Shown here piece by piece: positions 49,224 through 59,597 of a DNA stretch of 64,000 nucleotides. Position numbers and translations under genes: made by a program. The stretch lies in contig SSGH01000008.1 of assembly GCA_008015835.1 (NCBI GenBank), forward strand, positions 133,165 to 197,164. The letters run 5' to 3'. Positions within the stretch are counted from its first letter, which is position 1, and the number at the start of each line of letters is the position of its first letter. Source of the DNA: Lysobacter sp. (lineage in GTDB: Bacteria; Pseudomonadota; Gammaproteobacteria; Xanthomonadales; Xanthomonadaceae). Below the pieces are notes generated by a model, which ran no database searches, was not told where the DNA came from, and worked only from the letters and a program-made list of their open reading frames with translations.

Positions 49224-49627
49224 GGGATGTCCTTTCGTGTGGGGAACGAGAGCGGGGGAACGCTCGATGTCCTGCGGCGAATCGATGGGAACGGGGCGAA
49301 TGCAGCGGGCGAGCGATGTGAGTCGCTCATTCTCGGAAGCGCATTTCGGCGACGGATCGGATCACTTCGGAGGGGCTCGTTCGCTTCGGCTCGCCCTACC
49401 GGTCGCGCGCTCCAGGGCCGAAACCGATCGAACGCCCCGCGTCGAGGATTGTCGGTCGCGATCGCGGCTGGCGTAGCGATGAGGAGCCGCGATGCATTAG
49501 GCTCTCGATCCAGGAAGCTGCGGCAGGGTGCGCGTCGACGTATCGAAATCGTCGATGCATCGCGAGCATTCGGTTTTCGCGCGGCGGCATCGGATCGTGC
49601 GCGCGGCGTAATCGAGGACAAGACGCC

Positions 49628-50077
49628 ATGCGAATCGAAAAGGAAGAACGGACGTCCGTCGACGACCCTTACCGCGCGCCGGGGAGCGGAACGTCGAAAA
49701 GCATCCGGCGTGCGCCTCTGTATCAAACGGTATTGAACGTCGGGATTTTCTCGGTGTGCGCGTTCCCGCTCTCGATGATGCTGCTGGCGACCGCGTTCAA
49801 GATTTTGTCGACGACGGGCGTACACCCGGTGCTGTTTTTTGAACTCCTCGATCCGAGCCTGATCTTGCGGGGGTTGTTGGGCTCCGCGCTCTTATTCTTG
49901 GCCGGATTGGTGCTGCTGCTTCGCAGCCGTTACGCCGTGGAGCTGTTCGCGCTGAATCTGCTGGCGACGCTCATCGCCGAGGATATTCAGGACCGCTGGC
50001 CCTTTATCAGACTGATCGCTGTCGCCTCGTTCGCGGCATACGCCCTTTTCCTGCGTCGAAGAGGCGATTTGCGCTGA
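49628..50077 (+). CDS. Small 4-TM membrane protein (DPYRAP family), paralogue 2
   Basis: 'DDPYRAPGSG', four hydrophobic segments, C-term 'RRGDLR'. Confidence 0.68.
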   Translation: MRIEKEERTSVDDPYRAPGSGTSKSIRRAPLYQTVLNVGIFSVCAFPLSMMLLATAFKILSTTGVHPVLFFELLDPSLILRGLLGSALLFLAGLVLLLRSRYAVELFALNLLATLIAEDIQDRWPFIRLIAVASFAAYALFLRRRGDLR

Positions 50078-50147
50078 GGCGGTATTCCTGTCGAAGCGAG
50101 CGAGCGGCCCCGACGCGTAGAATGGAGGCATCGCCCAGGAGCCCGCC

Positions 50148-50492
50148 ATGACCGACACCATCTTCCACAAGATCGTCCGCCGCGAAATTCCCGCGACCAT
50201 CGTTTACGAGGACGAGCAGACGATCGCGTTCCGCGACATCGCGCCGCAGGCGCCGGTGCATGTGTTGTTCGTGCCGAAGGAGACCATTCCCACGCTCAAC
50301 GACGTGCGCGAAGACCAGGCGCATATCGTCGGCCGATTGGCCCACGCCGCCGCCGAATACGCCAAGCGCGAAGGCTTCGCCGAGGACGGCTACCGCATCG
50401 TCATGAACTGCAACGCGAACGGCGGGCAGACCGTGTTCCAAATCCACCTGCACCTGCTGGCCGGCGCGCCGTTGGGCGGGTTCGGTCGATGA
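50148..50492 (+). CDS. HIT-family (HinT-like) nucleotide-binding protein
   Basis: 'DTIFHKIVRREIPATIVYEDEQTIAFRDIAPQAPVHVLFVPK', HIT motif 'QTVFQIHLHLLAG'. Confidence 0.96.
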   Translation: MTDTIFHKIVRREIPATIVYEDEQTIAFRDIAPQAPVHVLFVPKETIPTLNDVREDQAHIVGRLAHAAAEYAKREGFAEDGYRIVMNCNANGGQTVFQIHLHLLAGAPLGGFGR

Positions 50493-50637
50493 GCTCGGCC
50501 GATAAGCCCGGCCGCGCCACTGTGCGCGGCGGCGAAATCGCGCTAGCCTGCGTGGGCTGGACGCAGGGACGGTCTTCGCAGGGCTTCAACAGGCGTCGGC
50601 ACGGCCTCGCTCGGTGCCGTTACGAAGGGGAAGCGTC

Positions 50638-51042
50638 ATGTCGCATCGTTTCGCGCGTCTTCGCATCGCGTTGGTCGCTCTGACCCTCGCCGCATCCGTC
50701 GCGGTCGGTTTCGCGGAAAACCGCGCCCGCACCGCCTCGCCCGAACGCGAGGCCAAACCGATCGCCGCACGAACGGGCGCCGTCGAAACCGCGGCGCCCG
50801 CAGAGACGACGCCAAAACCGCGGTATCCGGTCGTTAACGACCCACGCCTCGTCGCCAGCCCCACCGAGACGTTTCTCGGCCCGCCCGGCGCCGCCAATCC
50901 GTTCGCCGGCACGGCGATGACCGAAAACCAATGCCGCGACATGGAGCGTTGCCAAGTCGTGCAAGGGCAGGGGCCGTCGTATGCGACGTGGTGCCGCTGC
51001 GGCAAGGGCAAGCTGACGACGTTCACGTATATCCACGATTGA
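50638..51042 (+). CDS. Hypothetical exported protein
   Basis: Signal-like N-term 'MSHRFARLRIALVALTLAASVAVGFA'; Cys-containing C-terminus. Confidence 0.65.
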   Translation: MSHRFARLRIALVALTLAASVAVGFAENRARTASPEREAKPIAARTGAVETAAPAETTPKPRYPVVNDPRLVASPTETFLGPPGAANPFAGTAMTENQCRDMERCQVVQGQGPSYATWCRCGKGKLTTFTYIHD

Positions 51043-51158
51043 GCGCACGCAAGCCGAACCTCGGCGCAGATCGCGCGCATGCCATTGCCATCGTTCTGAC
51101 ATCGGTCGCTGTTAAAAAGCGAGGCTGTTCTTGAGCCGACCCCGATGGAGCGATAACG

Positions 51159-52535
51159 ATGCGCGGTTTTTCGATTCTCGACGCGACGCGTGTCGCGACG
51201 GCATGCGTCCTCCTCGCTATCGCGGGGCAAGCCTCGGCGGCGGAGCCGCGTTCGGCTTGGCTGGTGTCCGAAATCTACGCATACAACCATCCGTTCTCCG
51301 CGACGGCCGCAGGTGAACTCGCCACCAAGATGGAGACGATGTCCGAAGGTCCGTACGCGTTCTATCGCGGCACAGCGCACGTCTACTATCGCGATATGCA
51401 AACGTGGCCGGCGTCGGCGTACACGACCGCGCAGACGGGTGATACGTGGATCGGCGGCGATGTTCACCTGGGCAATTTCGACGCATCGCGCGACAGCGGC
51501 GGCAAAGCCGTGTTCAAAGTCTCCGATTTCGACGAAGGCTATCTCGGTCAGTACGTATGGGATCTGCGACGATTGGCGGCGAGCATGGTTCTCGCCGGTC
51601 GCGAGAACGGAATCGCCGACGCGGATATTCGCGCCGCGATCGGGACGTTCGTCGGCGCGTACGCCGACAAAATGGCCGAATTCAAGGGCAGCTCCGCCGA
51701 GGCGAGTTTCCAGCTCGTGCCGGGCAACACGACCGGCGTCGTGGACGACACCATCGTCGCGGCGAATGCGAAGACCCGGTCCGCCCTTCTGTCGAAATAC
51801 ACCCAAGTCGTCGGCGGCGCGCGCGTCTTTCAGAACCAGCCGAATCTGGTCTCGGTCGGCGCCACGACCTACAGCGCGATCTCGGGCGCGATGGGCGCTT
51901 ACGTGAACTCGATCGCGCCGTCGAAGCGTTATGCCGCCAGCTACTATGCCGTGAAGGACATCCGACAAAAGCTCGGTTCCGGCGTCGGCAGCCTCGGTCG
52001 CCTGCGTTACTACATTCTGATCCAAGGGCCCTCGTCTTCGACGAGCGACGATGTGATTCTCGAAGCGAAGCAGGAAACCGTGAGCGCGGTGTCGATCGTG
52101 GCGCCGGGTCGACTGCCCGCGTGGGCTTACGACTATCATGAGGGTGTACGCGCGGCGAAAACCGCCAAAGCGCAATCGCTCAACGCCGATGTCTTGATCG
52201 GATACGCCACCATCGCCGGCAAGCCCTATTTCGTTCGCGAAAAATCGCCTTACCAGGAAGATTTCGATTACGCCGCGCTGAGCACCGCGGGGAAATTGAA
52301 TACGGCGGCGACGTATCTGGGCCAAGCGCTCGCGTCCGCGCATGCGATTTCCGATCAAGACTACGATGCCGCGATCGTGAGCTACAGCATCGATAAGCAA
52401 GTGACCGATGCGATCTGGAGCAAGAGCGGATTGAAAACCGAGATCGCGAATTTCGCGTTCGACTACGCCGCGCAGGTCGAGTTGGATTGGGAGGCGTTCG
52501 CGATCGCGTACGCGAGCGGAGCGACGCTGTACTGA
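51159..52535 (+). CDS. DUF2252 family protein with signal peptide
   Basis: 'YAFYRGTAHVYYRDM', 'WIGGDVHLGNFDASRDSGGKAVFKVSDFDEGYLGQYVWDLRRLAASMVLAGRENG'. Confidence 0.88.
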   Translation: MRGFSILDATRVATACVLLAIAGQASAAEPRSAWLVSEIYAYNHPFSATAAGELATKMETMSEGPYAFYRGTAHVYYRDMQTWPASAYTTAQTGDTWIGGDVHLGNFDASRDSGGKAVFKVSDFDEGYLGQYVWDLRRLAASMVLAGRENGIADADIRAAIGTFVGAYADKMAEFKGSSAEASFQLVPGNTTGVVDDTIVAANAKTRSALLSKYTQVVGGARVFQNQPNLVSVGATTYSAISGAMGAYVNSIAPSKRYAASYYAVKDIRQKLGSGVGSLGRLRYYILIQGPSSSTSDDVILEAKQETVSAVSIVAPGRLPAWAYDYHEGVRAAKTAKAQSLNADVLIGYATIAGKPYFVREKSPYQEDFDYAALSTAGKLNTAATYLGQALASAHAISDQDYDAAIVSYSIDKQVTDAIWSKSGLKTEIANFAFDYAAQVELDWEAFAIAYASGATLY

Positions 52536-52586
52536 CCGTGCCGAAGGGCTCGCTTTGGATCGGCGCGAAAATATTCGCGCAACCGC

Positions 52587-53105
52587 CTATTTCTTTTCGA
52601 CCAGCGGCTTGCCGTCGATTTGACGGAACACGAATCGATAATCCTGGTGGAACGGAAGATCGCGCACGATCGAGGTCGCTTCGTCTTTGATCCGGAACGG
52701 CGAAAATTCCCAGCGCATCAGTGCGTCTTTGGTCGCGTCGTAGAACGCGCGGTTGCCGTCGTTCGTTTCGCCCAGTGGGTCGACGCGCTCCACCAGTCCT
52801 TCGCTGCCCACCACCACGCGAACCACGATTTCGATGGGCGGCAGTCGGTCCGCGAGCCGGTCCGCGGGGTATTCCGGAAGCGAATACTCGCCGAGCACCA
52901 CGGGCGACTCGTAGGTTTGGCCGGGCTCAATGACATAGCGCGAAGCCGCGTCCGATTCGACGATCGACTCCGACACTTCGCCGGTCCGTCGTTCGACCGG
53001 AGGCGCGGGAGGCTTGGGCGACGATTTCGTCGCGCAGCCGGCGAACGCGATGACGACTGCCGCGATCGTCACATGCTGCGCGACGCGCTGGGCGAAACGG
53101 ATCAA
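52587..53105 (-). CDS. Lipoprotein with TonB-C-like domain
   Basis: TTG start overlapping miaB stop (TTGA); lipobox 'VIAFAGC'; '[33 protein letters not shown]'. Confidence 0.7.
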   Translation of the reverse strand: MIRFAQRVAQHVTIAAVVIAFAGCATKSSPKPPAPPVERRTGEVSESIVESDAASRYVIEPGQTYESPVVLGEYSLPEYPADRLADRLPPIEIVVRVVVGSEGLVERVDPLGETNDGNRAFYDATKDALMRWEFSPFRIKDEATSIVRDLPFHQDYRFVFRQIDGKPLVEKK

Positions 53106-54520
53106 GCGGAGGCCTGCGCGAGTTCGCCGCCGCTCGCCAACCGCCCGCGCAACGAATTGCTCATCGCCTCGGTAACGACCACATCGACGAAGCGTCCGAT
53201 CAGCTTCGCGCCCGCGGGCGCGGGGAAGTTCACGAAGCGCATGTTTTCGGTGCGGCCGGTGAATTCGTTCGGGTTCTTCTTCGACGGGCCTTCGACCAGC
53301 ACGGTTTGCGTGCTGCCGATCATGGCCTGCGAAATGCGCTTCGCGTTGTCGTTGATCGTCGCCTGCAGGCGCGAGAGCCGCGCGTGTTTTTCGGCGTCGC
53401 TCACGGTGTCTTCGAGATCGGCGGCCGGGGTGCCGGGCCGGCGCGAGTAGATGAAGGAGAAACTCTGATCGAAGCCCACGTCTTCGATCAGCTTCATCGT
53501 CTTCTCGAAATCGGCGTCGGTTTCGCCGGGGAAGCCGACGATGAAATCCGAACTGATCGAAATGTCGGGGCGCACCGCGCGCAATTTGCGGAGCTTCTGT
53601 TTGAACTCGAGCGCGGTGTAGCCGCGTTTCATCGCCGAGAGAATGCGGTCGCTGCCCGATTGCACAGGCAAATGCAGAAAATTCGCGAGCTTCGGCACAT
53701 CGCGATAGGCCTCGACCAGCGAGTCGCTGAATTCCAGCGGATGCGAGGTGGTGAAACGGATGCGTTCGATGCCGTCGATCTCGGCCACGGCGCGGATCAA
53801 CAGGCCGAGGTCGGCCACATCGCCGTCCTCGCCTTCGACTGGCGCGATCGGCCCGCGGTAGGCGTTGACGTTCTGGCCGAGCAGGGTGACTTCGCGCACG
53901 CCCTGGGCGGCGAGCTGGGCGACTTCGACTAGCACGTCTTCGAACGGTCGGCTGACTTCCTCGCCGCGGGTGTAGGGCACCACGCAGAACGAGCAGTACT
54001 TCGAGCAGCCTTCCATGATCGACACGAACGCGGTCGGCCCCTCGGCGCGGGGTTCGGGCAGGCGGTCGAACTTTTCGATCTCGGGGAAGCTGATGTCCAC
54101 CTGGGATTTGCCGGTCTCGCGCTTGGCGCGGATCAGCTCGGGCAGGCGGTGCAGGGTCTGCGGGCCGAACACCAGGTCGACGAACGGCGCGCGCTTGAGC
54201 AGGGCCTCGCCCTCTTGGCTGGCGACGCAGCCGCCGACGCCGATCACCACCGGGCGATCTTGCTTGAACTGACGCCAGCGGCCGAGCTGGCTGAACACCT
54301 TCTCTTGCGCTTTTTCGCGGATCGAGCAGGTATTGAGCAAGATCACGTCGGCTTCTTCGGCGTTCTCCGTCAGGACCATGCCTTCTTCGGCGCCTAGCAG
54401 CTCGGCCATTTTGGTCGAGTCGTACTCGTTCATCTGGCACCCGTGGGTCTCGATGAACAGCTTTTTCGGGGCGTGCTGCGGCGCGCGCGCGGCGTCGGCC
54501 GTGGGGCGGGGGTCGGTCAT
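53102..54520 (-). CDS. miaB: tRNA-2-methylthio-N6-dimethylallyladenosine synthase MiaB
   Basis: '[28 protein letters not shown]', '[23 protein letters not shown]'. Confidence 0.97.
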   Translation of the reverse strand: MTDPRPTADAARAPQHAPKKLFIETHGCQMNEYDSTKMAELLGAEEGMVLTENAEEADVILLNTCSIREKAQEKVFSQLGRWRQFKQDRPVVIGVGGCVASQEGEALLKRAPFVDLVFGPQTLHRLPELIRAKRETGKSQVDISFPEIEKFDRLPEPRAEGPTAFVSIMEGCSKYCSFCVVPYTRGEEVSRPFEDVLVEVAQLAAQGVREVTLLGQNVNAYRGPIAPVEGEDGDVADLGLLIRAVAEIDGIERIRFTTSHPLEFSDSLVEAYRDVPKLANFLHLPVQSGSDRILSAMKRGYTALEFKQKLRKLRAVRPDISISSDFIVGFPGETDADFEKTMKLIEDVGFDQSFSFIYSRRPGTPAADLEDTVSDAEKHARLSRLQATINDNAKRISQAMIGSTQTVLVEGPSKKNPNEFTGRTENMRFVNFPAPAGAKLIGRFVDVVVTEAMSNSLRGRLASGGELAQASA

Positions 54521-54675
54521 GGCGAACTCCGGGGCGCGGCGGTGATTCCGGGCCGGATAGGCGAAAAGGGCGGTCATTCTACGAGAAACCGGCGATGTCG
54601 GTCCCGGGGCGACGACGGTCGCCGTTTAACAATCAAAGGCTTGGCAAACGTTCTGAATCCGGAGACACTCCTCCG

Positions 54676-55626
54676 ATGCAAGCGCACCGGGCCATCGTCG
54701 TCGTCGCGGTTCTGTGGGCCGGTCTCGCGGCTGCGCCCGCCATGGCCGGTACGGTCTACCGCTGCGACAGCCCCGACGGCAGCCGCACCTACGGCAGCAA
54801 GCGCGTCAAGGGCGCTCGTTGCACGGCGATCAGCACGTATACGCCGAAATCCTACGCGCCGCCGGTCGCGAGCCCGCCGCCCGCGCCGGCTCCGGTTCCC
54901 GCCGCCGTCGGCAGCGCCACGCCGCCCGCGACCGTCGCCGGCTCGCCGGCCAGCCTGCCGGCGACGCCCGCTGCGGCTCCGCCGCCCGCCGCCGTCCCGG
55001 CCGCTCCGACCCCGGTCGCCGCGCCGACCCGGCGGCTGGTCCAGGGGCAGGTCTATTCCTACGTCAAAGACGGCGTCCGGCATTACACCAGTCGCCCGCC
55101 GAAAGGCGTGGCCGGTGCGACCGCGATGCGGACCATCCGCTACAGCTTCATGGAAACCTGTTTCGCCTGCGCCGCGCAGCCGGGCGTGAACTTCAAGACG
55201 CTGCGGCTGAACCCGAACGCCTACGACGCCGAAATCCGCGCGGCAGCCCGTCTGCACGGCGTGGAAGAGGCGATCGTGCGCGCGATCATTCACGCCGAGT
55301 CCTCGTTCAACCCGAACGCGCTTTCGCGCGTGGGCGCGCAGGGCCTGATGCAGCTCATGCCCGCGACCGCCCGCCGCTTCGGCGTCAGCAACGCCTTCGA
55401 CCCCACCCAGAACATCAGCGGCGGAGTGCAGTACTTGTCCTGGCTGCTCAAGCGCTACAACGGCGACCTGACCCTCGCCGCGGCGGGTTACAACGCGGGC
55501 GAGGGTGCGGTGGATCGCTACAAGGGCGTGCCGCCCTACAACGAGACCCGGCGCTACGTCGAACGCGTCCGCCTGTTGGCCGAACGCTATCGCAGCCTGA
55601 CGACGGCGACCCCCGGCCGCGGCTGA
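54676..55626 (+). CDS. Lytic transglycosylase (DUF4124 + SLT domain)
   Basis: Signal peptide, DUF4124-like 'VYRCDSPDGSRTYGSKRVKGARC', SLT 'IIHAESSFNPNALSRVGAQGLMQLMPATARRFGV', 'AGYNAGEGAV'. Confidence 0.93.
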   Translation: MQAHRAIVVVAVLWAGLAAAPAMAGTVYRCDSPDGSRTYGSKRVKGARCTAISTYTPKSYAPPVASPPPAPAPVPAAVGSATPPATVAGSPASLPATPAAAPPPAAVPAAPTPVAAPTRRLVQGQVYSYVKDGVRHYTSRPPKGVAGATAMRTIRYSFMETCFACAAQPGVNFKTLRLNPNAYDAEIRAAARLHGVEEAIVRAIIHAESSFNPNALSRVGAQGLMQLMPATARRFGVSNAFDPTQNISGGVQYLSWLLKRYNGDLTLAAAGYNAGEGAVDRYKGVPPYNETRRYVERVRLLAERYRSLTTATPGRG

Positions 55627-56010
55627 GCGCCCCGCGCCGACGGTTTCGGCGCGCCCGCTCGCGCGAAGGACCGGATTTCGAAGCCTTGTCCGCCGAATCG
55701 TCCCGGGTCTTGTCCCGCCGCGACGAGCGATCGCGGCACCGATTCCGTGCCCGACGGCCGGGCTTTCGGGCGTTCGAGCCCGCGTCTGCGCATCGACCCG
55801 TCGGGGCCGCGACTCGCCAAACATTGTCGGCCGATTCAGCGTTCCGTTACACTTGATCGTCTTTGCCGGCCGCCCTTCGGGGCGAACCCGGCGAACGACG
55901 GCTCCCAGGCCGCGCCGCGCAGGCGCGCCGGGCGCTCGCGGTCCAGCGAGATGCGGCGAACCCGCGTCGTCTTCCCAGTTTCGTCGTCTTCAAGTTTTGC
56001 GGAGTGCCGG

Positions 56011-56652
56011 ATGGCAACAAAAGTCGTGAGCGAGTCGGATCACCGCACGGGTGACGGCGCGCAACCCGTCGACGCCGGGCGTCGCCGTTTCCTGACCATC
56101 ACCACGGGCGTGGTCGGCGCCGTCGGCGTCGCAGGGGCCTCGGTCCCGTTCATCACGTCCTGGATGCCCAGCGCCCGCGCCAAATTGGCCGGCGCTCCGG
56201 TCACGGTGGACATCAGCGCGCTCGCCGAAGGCCAGCGCATCATCGCCGAATGGCGCGGTCAGCCGATCTGGATCGTCAAACGCTCGAAAGCGCTGCTCGA
56301 CGCGCTGCCGACGCTCGACGGCCAACTGCGCGACCCGAAGTCCGACAACCTGGATCAGCAGCCGAATTACATCAAGGGCGAAAATCGCTCGTTGAAGCCG
56401 GAAATTTCGGTGCTCGTCGGCCTGTGCACCCACTTGGGCTGCTCGCCGGAAATGAAGGCGGAAATTCGCCCCGAGCCGTTCGACCCGAACTGGAAGGGCG
56501 GTTATTTCTGCCCGTGCCACAAGTCGAAGTTCGACATGGCCGGTCGCGTGTTCCAGGGCGTGCCGGCGCCGACCAATTTGGTCGTGCCGCCGCACTATTA
56601 CGAGAACGACACGACGATCGTGATCGGCGTCAACCCGAAAGAGGGCGCGTAA
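56011..56652 (+). CDS. petA: Ubiquinol-cytochrome c reductase iron-sulfur subunit
   Basis: 'GRRRFLTITTGVVGAVGVAGASVPFITSW', Rieske motifs 'CTHLGC' and 'CPCHKSKFD'. Confidence 0.96.
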   Translation: MATKVVSESDHRTGDGAQPVDAGRRRFLTITTGVVGAVGVAGASVPFITSWMPSARAKLAGAPVTVDISALAEGQRIIAEWRGQPIWIVKRSKALLDALPTLDGQLRDPKSDNLDQQPNYIKGENRSLKPEISVLVGLCTHLGCSPEMKAEIRPEPFDPNWKGGYFCPCHKSKFDMAGRVFQGVPAPTNLVVPPHYYENDTTIVIGVNPKEGA

Positions 56653-56655
56653 GCC

Positions 56656-57915
56656 ATGGCTAACCTCATCATGCGCACCGCCAACAGCGCGATGGACTGG
56701 TTCAACGAACGCGCTCCGGGCTTCATGCCGTTCTATCGCAAGCACATGTCGGAGTACTACGCGCCGAAGAATTTCAATCTTTGGTACATCTTCGGCATCC
56801 TGGCCACCGTCGTTCTGGTCAACCAGATCGTCACCGGCATTTTCCTCACGATGCACTACAAACCGAGCGCGGCGGAAGCCTTCGCCTCGGTCGAGTACAT
56901 CATGCGCGACGTGGACGGTGGCTGGCTGATCCGCTACATGCACAGCACCGGCGCGTCGCTGTTCTTCATCGTCGTGTATCTGCACATGTTCCGCGGTCTG
57001 ATGTACGGCTCGTACAAGAAACCGCGCGAGTTGGTGTGGATTCTCGGCATGCTGATTTATCTGGTGCTGATGGCCGAAGCCTTCATGGGCTACGTGCTGC
57101 CGTGGGGCCAGATGTCGTACTGGGGCGCGAAGGTGATCATTTCGCTGTTCGGCGCGATCCCGAAGATCGGCCCGGCGCTGACCGAATGGATCATGGGCGA
57201 TTACCTGCCCGCCGACGCCACCCTCAACCGTTTCTTCGCGCTGCACGTGATCGCGATGCCGCTGGTGCTGCTGCTGCTCGTGGTGCTGCATCTGGGCGCG
57301 CTGCACGAAGTGGGGTCGAACAACCCCGACGGCGTCGAAATCAAGAAAGGGCCGAAGGGCAACCGTTGGTCGCCGACCGCGCCGGCCGACGGCGTGCCGT
57401 TCCATCCGTACTACACGGTGAAGGACACGTTCTTCGTGGCGATGTTCATGATCATCGCGGCGTTCATCATCTTCTACACCCCTGGATTGGGCGGTTTGTT
57501 CCTGGAACACGACAATTTCAGCGAAGCCAACAAGCTGGTGACCCCGGCGCACATCAAACCGGTGTGGTACTTCACCCCGTATTACGCGATGTTGCGCGTC
57601 GTGCCGGATAAGCTCGGCGGCGTGATCGTGATGTTTGCGGCGATCGCGGTGCTGTTCGCGGTGCCCTGGTTGGACAAGTCGAAGGTCAAATCGATCCGCT
57701 ACCGCGGCCTGATCTCCAAGATCGCGTTGTTGATTTTCGCCGTCAGCTTCGTGTGGCTGGGCAAGATCGGCGGTGGCCCGGGCACCGACCCGGTCGAAAC
57801 CATCGTCGGCCGCGTGCTCACGGTGCTGTATTTCCTCTTCTTCTTCACCATGCCGATCTGGACCAAGATCGACAAGACCAAGGCCGTGCCGGAACGGGTG
57901 ACGATGCATGACTAA
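56656..57915 (+). CDS. petB: Cytochrome b (bc1 complex)
   Basis: 'SAAEAFASVEYIMRDVDGGWLIRYMHSTGASLFFIVVYLHMFRGL', 'YVLPWGQMSYWGA'. Confidence 0.97.
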   Translation: MANLIMRTANSAMDWFNERAPGFMPFYRKHMSEYYAPKNFNLWYIFGILATVVLVNQIVTGIFLTMHYKPSAAEAFASVEYIMRDVDGGWLIRYMHSTGASLFFIVVYLHMFRGLMYGSYKKPRELVWILGMLIYLVLMAEAFMGYVLPWGQMSYWGAKVIISLFGAIPKIGPALTEWIMGDYLPADATLNRFFALHVIAMPLVLLLLVVLHLGALHEVGSNNPDGVEIKKGPKGNRWSPTAPADGVPFHPYYTVKDTFFVAMFMIIAAFIIFYTPGLGGLFLEHDNFSEANKLVTPAHIKPVWYFTPYYAMLRVVPDKLGGVIVMFAAIAVLFAVPWLDKSKVKSIRYRGLISKIALLIFAVSFVWLGKIGGGPGTDPVETIVGRVLTVLYFLFFFTMPIWTKIDKTKAVPERVTMHD

Positions 57916-58744
57916 GCCATTCGCCATGAAGATCTCGTTCGCCAAGCGCGCGACGCTCGCCATCGCCGGCCTTCTGGTGTCGGTCTCGGCGTTCGCCGCC
58001 GGCGATACTCCGGTCGAACATTCCGGCGTCGATCTCGACGACCGCGCCTCGCTGCAGCGCGGCGCGCAGTTGTACATGAACTACTGCGTGGGCTGCCATT
58101 CGCTGAAGTACATGCGCTACTCGCGCATCGCCGAAGACTTGGGGCTGACCGAAGATCAGGTGATGAACAACCTGAACTTCACCGGCGCCAAGTTCGGCGA
58201 GCAGGTGATCAGCGCGATGCCGGTCCATTCCACCACGCCGGCCACCGGCGGCGAAAAGTGGTTCGGCAAGGCGCCGCCGGATCTGAGCGTGATCTCGCGC
58301 GTTCGCGGCAGCGACTGGATCTACACCTACCTCAAGTCGTTCTACCTCGACGAATCGCGCCCGCTCGGCTGGAACAACAAGGTGTTCCCGAACGCCTCGA
58401 TGCCGAATCCGCTGTGGGAACTGCAGGGCAACCAGCGCCCGGTGTTCGTCAAGAAGATCGAAACCGGCAAGGACGATAAAGGCAAGCCGCTGATGGGCTG
58501 CCCCCACGGGTTGGTGGAAACCGACGACGCCTGCTTGAAGGCTCTCGTCGTCGCCACTTCGGGCACGCAGAAGGCCGAGGAATTCGACCAGACCGCGCGC
58601 GACATCGCCGCGTTCTTGGAATACGTCGGCGAGCCGGCGATCCTCAAGCGCCAGAAGCTCGGCGTGTGGGTGATTCTGTTCCTCAGCCTGTTCGCGTTCC
58701 TGGCTTGGCTGTTGAAGCGCGAATACTGGCGCGACGTGCATTGA
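57908..58744 (+). CDS. petC: Cytochrome c1
   Basis: 'QLYMNYCVGCHSLKYMRYSRIAEDLGLTEDQV', C-terminal TM. Confidence 0.97.
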   Translation: MTKPFAMKISFAKRATLAIAGLLVSVSAFAAGDTPVEHSGVDLDDRASLQRGAQLYMNYCVGCHSLKYMRYSRIAEDLGLTEDQVMNNLNFTGAKFGEQVISAMPVHSTTPATGGEKWFGKAPPDLSVISRVRGSDWIYTYLKSFYLDESRPLGWNNKVFPNASMPNPLWELQGNQRPVFVKKIETGKDDKGKPLMGCPHGLVETDDACLKALVVATSGTQKAEEFDQTARDIAAFLEYVGEPAILKRQKLGVWVILFLSLFAFLAWLLKREYWRDVH

Positions 58745-58859
58745 GTTCGCTGGGCGTCGCCCTTTTTCGAATGCGTCTTCTCGAACGCATTCGCGCGGCG
58801 GCCAGCGTTCCCGGCCGCCGTCGCGATTCGTCAGATCCCAGTCGGATGCGAGTACGTGT

Positions 58860-59477
58860 ATGCGCAATACGCTGACGTTGTTTTCTTCCGTCGATGACGT
58901 GCTCTGCCATCGGGTGCGTCTGGTGCTGGCCGCGAAGGGCGTGTCCTACGACCTCGTACCGGTCGATCCGCAGTCCCCGCCGGAGGATTTGCGCGTTCTC
59001 AACCCGTACAGCTCGGTGCCGACGCTGGTCGAGCGCGATTTGGTGCTCTACGCCGCGTCGGTGGTCAGCGAATACCTCGACGAGCGCTATCCGCATCCGC
59101 CGCTGATGCCGATCGACCCGCTGTCGCGCGCGCGCTTGCGTCTTGCGATGCTGCGCATCGAGCACGATTGGGTGCCGCAAGTGCAGCAGGTGCAGTTCGG
59201 CAGCAAGCAGCAGGCCGAAGCCGCGCGTAAGCGGCTGAAAGAACTGCTGATCGCCTCGGTGCCGCTGTTCAAGGCCAGCAAGTTCTTCCTGAACAACGAA
59301 ATGAGCTTGGCCGATTGCGCGATGGCGCCGATCGTCTGGCGCCTGCCCGCGCTCGACGTGCCCCTGCCGAAAGACGGCAAGGTGATCGAAGAGTACGGCA
59401 ATCGCATCTTCCGCAACCCCGGCTTCGTGCGCAGTTTGACCCCGCAGGAAAAAAGCCTGCGCGAGCTGCCGGCCTGA
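58860..59477 (+). CDS. sspA: Stringent starvation protein A (GST fold)
   Basis: 'LFSSVDDVLCHRVRLVLAAKGVSYDLVPVDPQSPPEDLRVLNPYSSVPTLVERDLVLYAASVVSEYLDERYPHPPLMP'. Confidence 0.92.
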   Translation: MRNTLTLFSSVDDVLCHRVRLVLAAKGVSYDLVPVDPQSPPEDLRVLNPYSSVPTLVERDLVLYAASVVSEYLDERYPHPPLMPIDPLSRARLRLAMLRIEHDWVPQVQQVQFGSKQQAEAARKRLKELLIASVPLFKASKFFLNNEMSLADCAMAPIVWRLPALDVPLPKDGKVIEEYGNRIFRNPGFVRSLTPQEKSLRELPA

Positions 59478-59597
59478 CCCCATCGGGATTCGCGTTATCC
59501 CGTTCGCGCCGATCCGATCGCACAAGTCTGATCTCACAGGCCAGATCGCCGCCACGCGCCCCCTCAAGGTCCGAGCGACCCGGAGTAGACTGCCGTC

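Noticed and set aside
55747-56010. N-terminal extension of the Rieske protein ORF
   Set aside because: The standard Rieske N-terminus with its TAT-like RRRFL motif starts at 56011.
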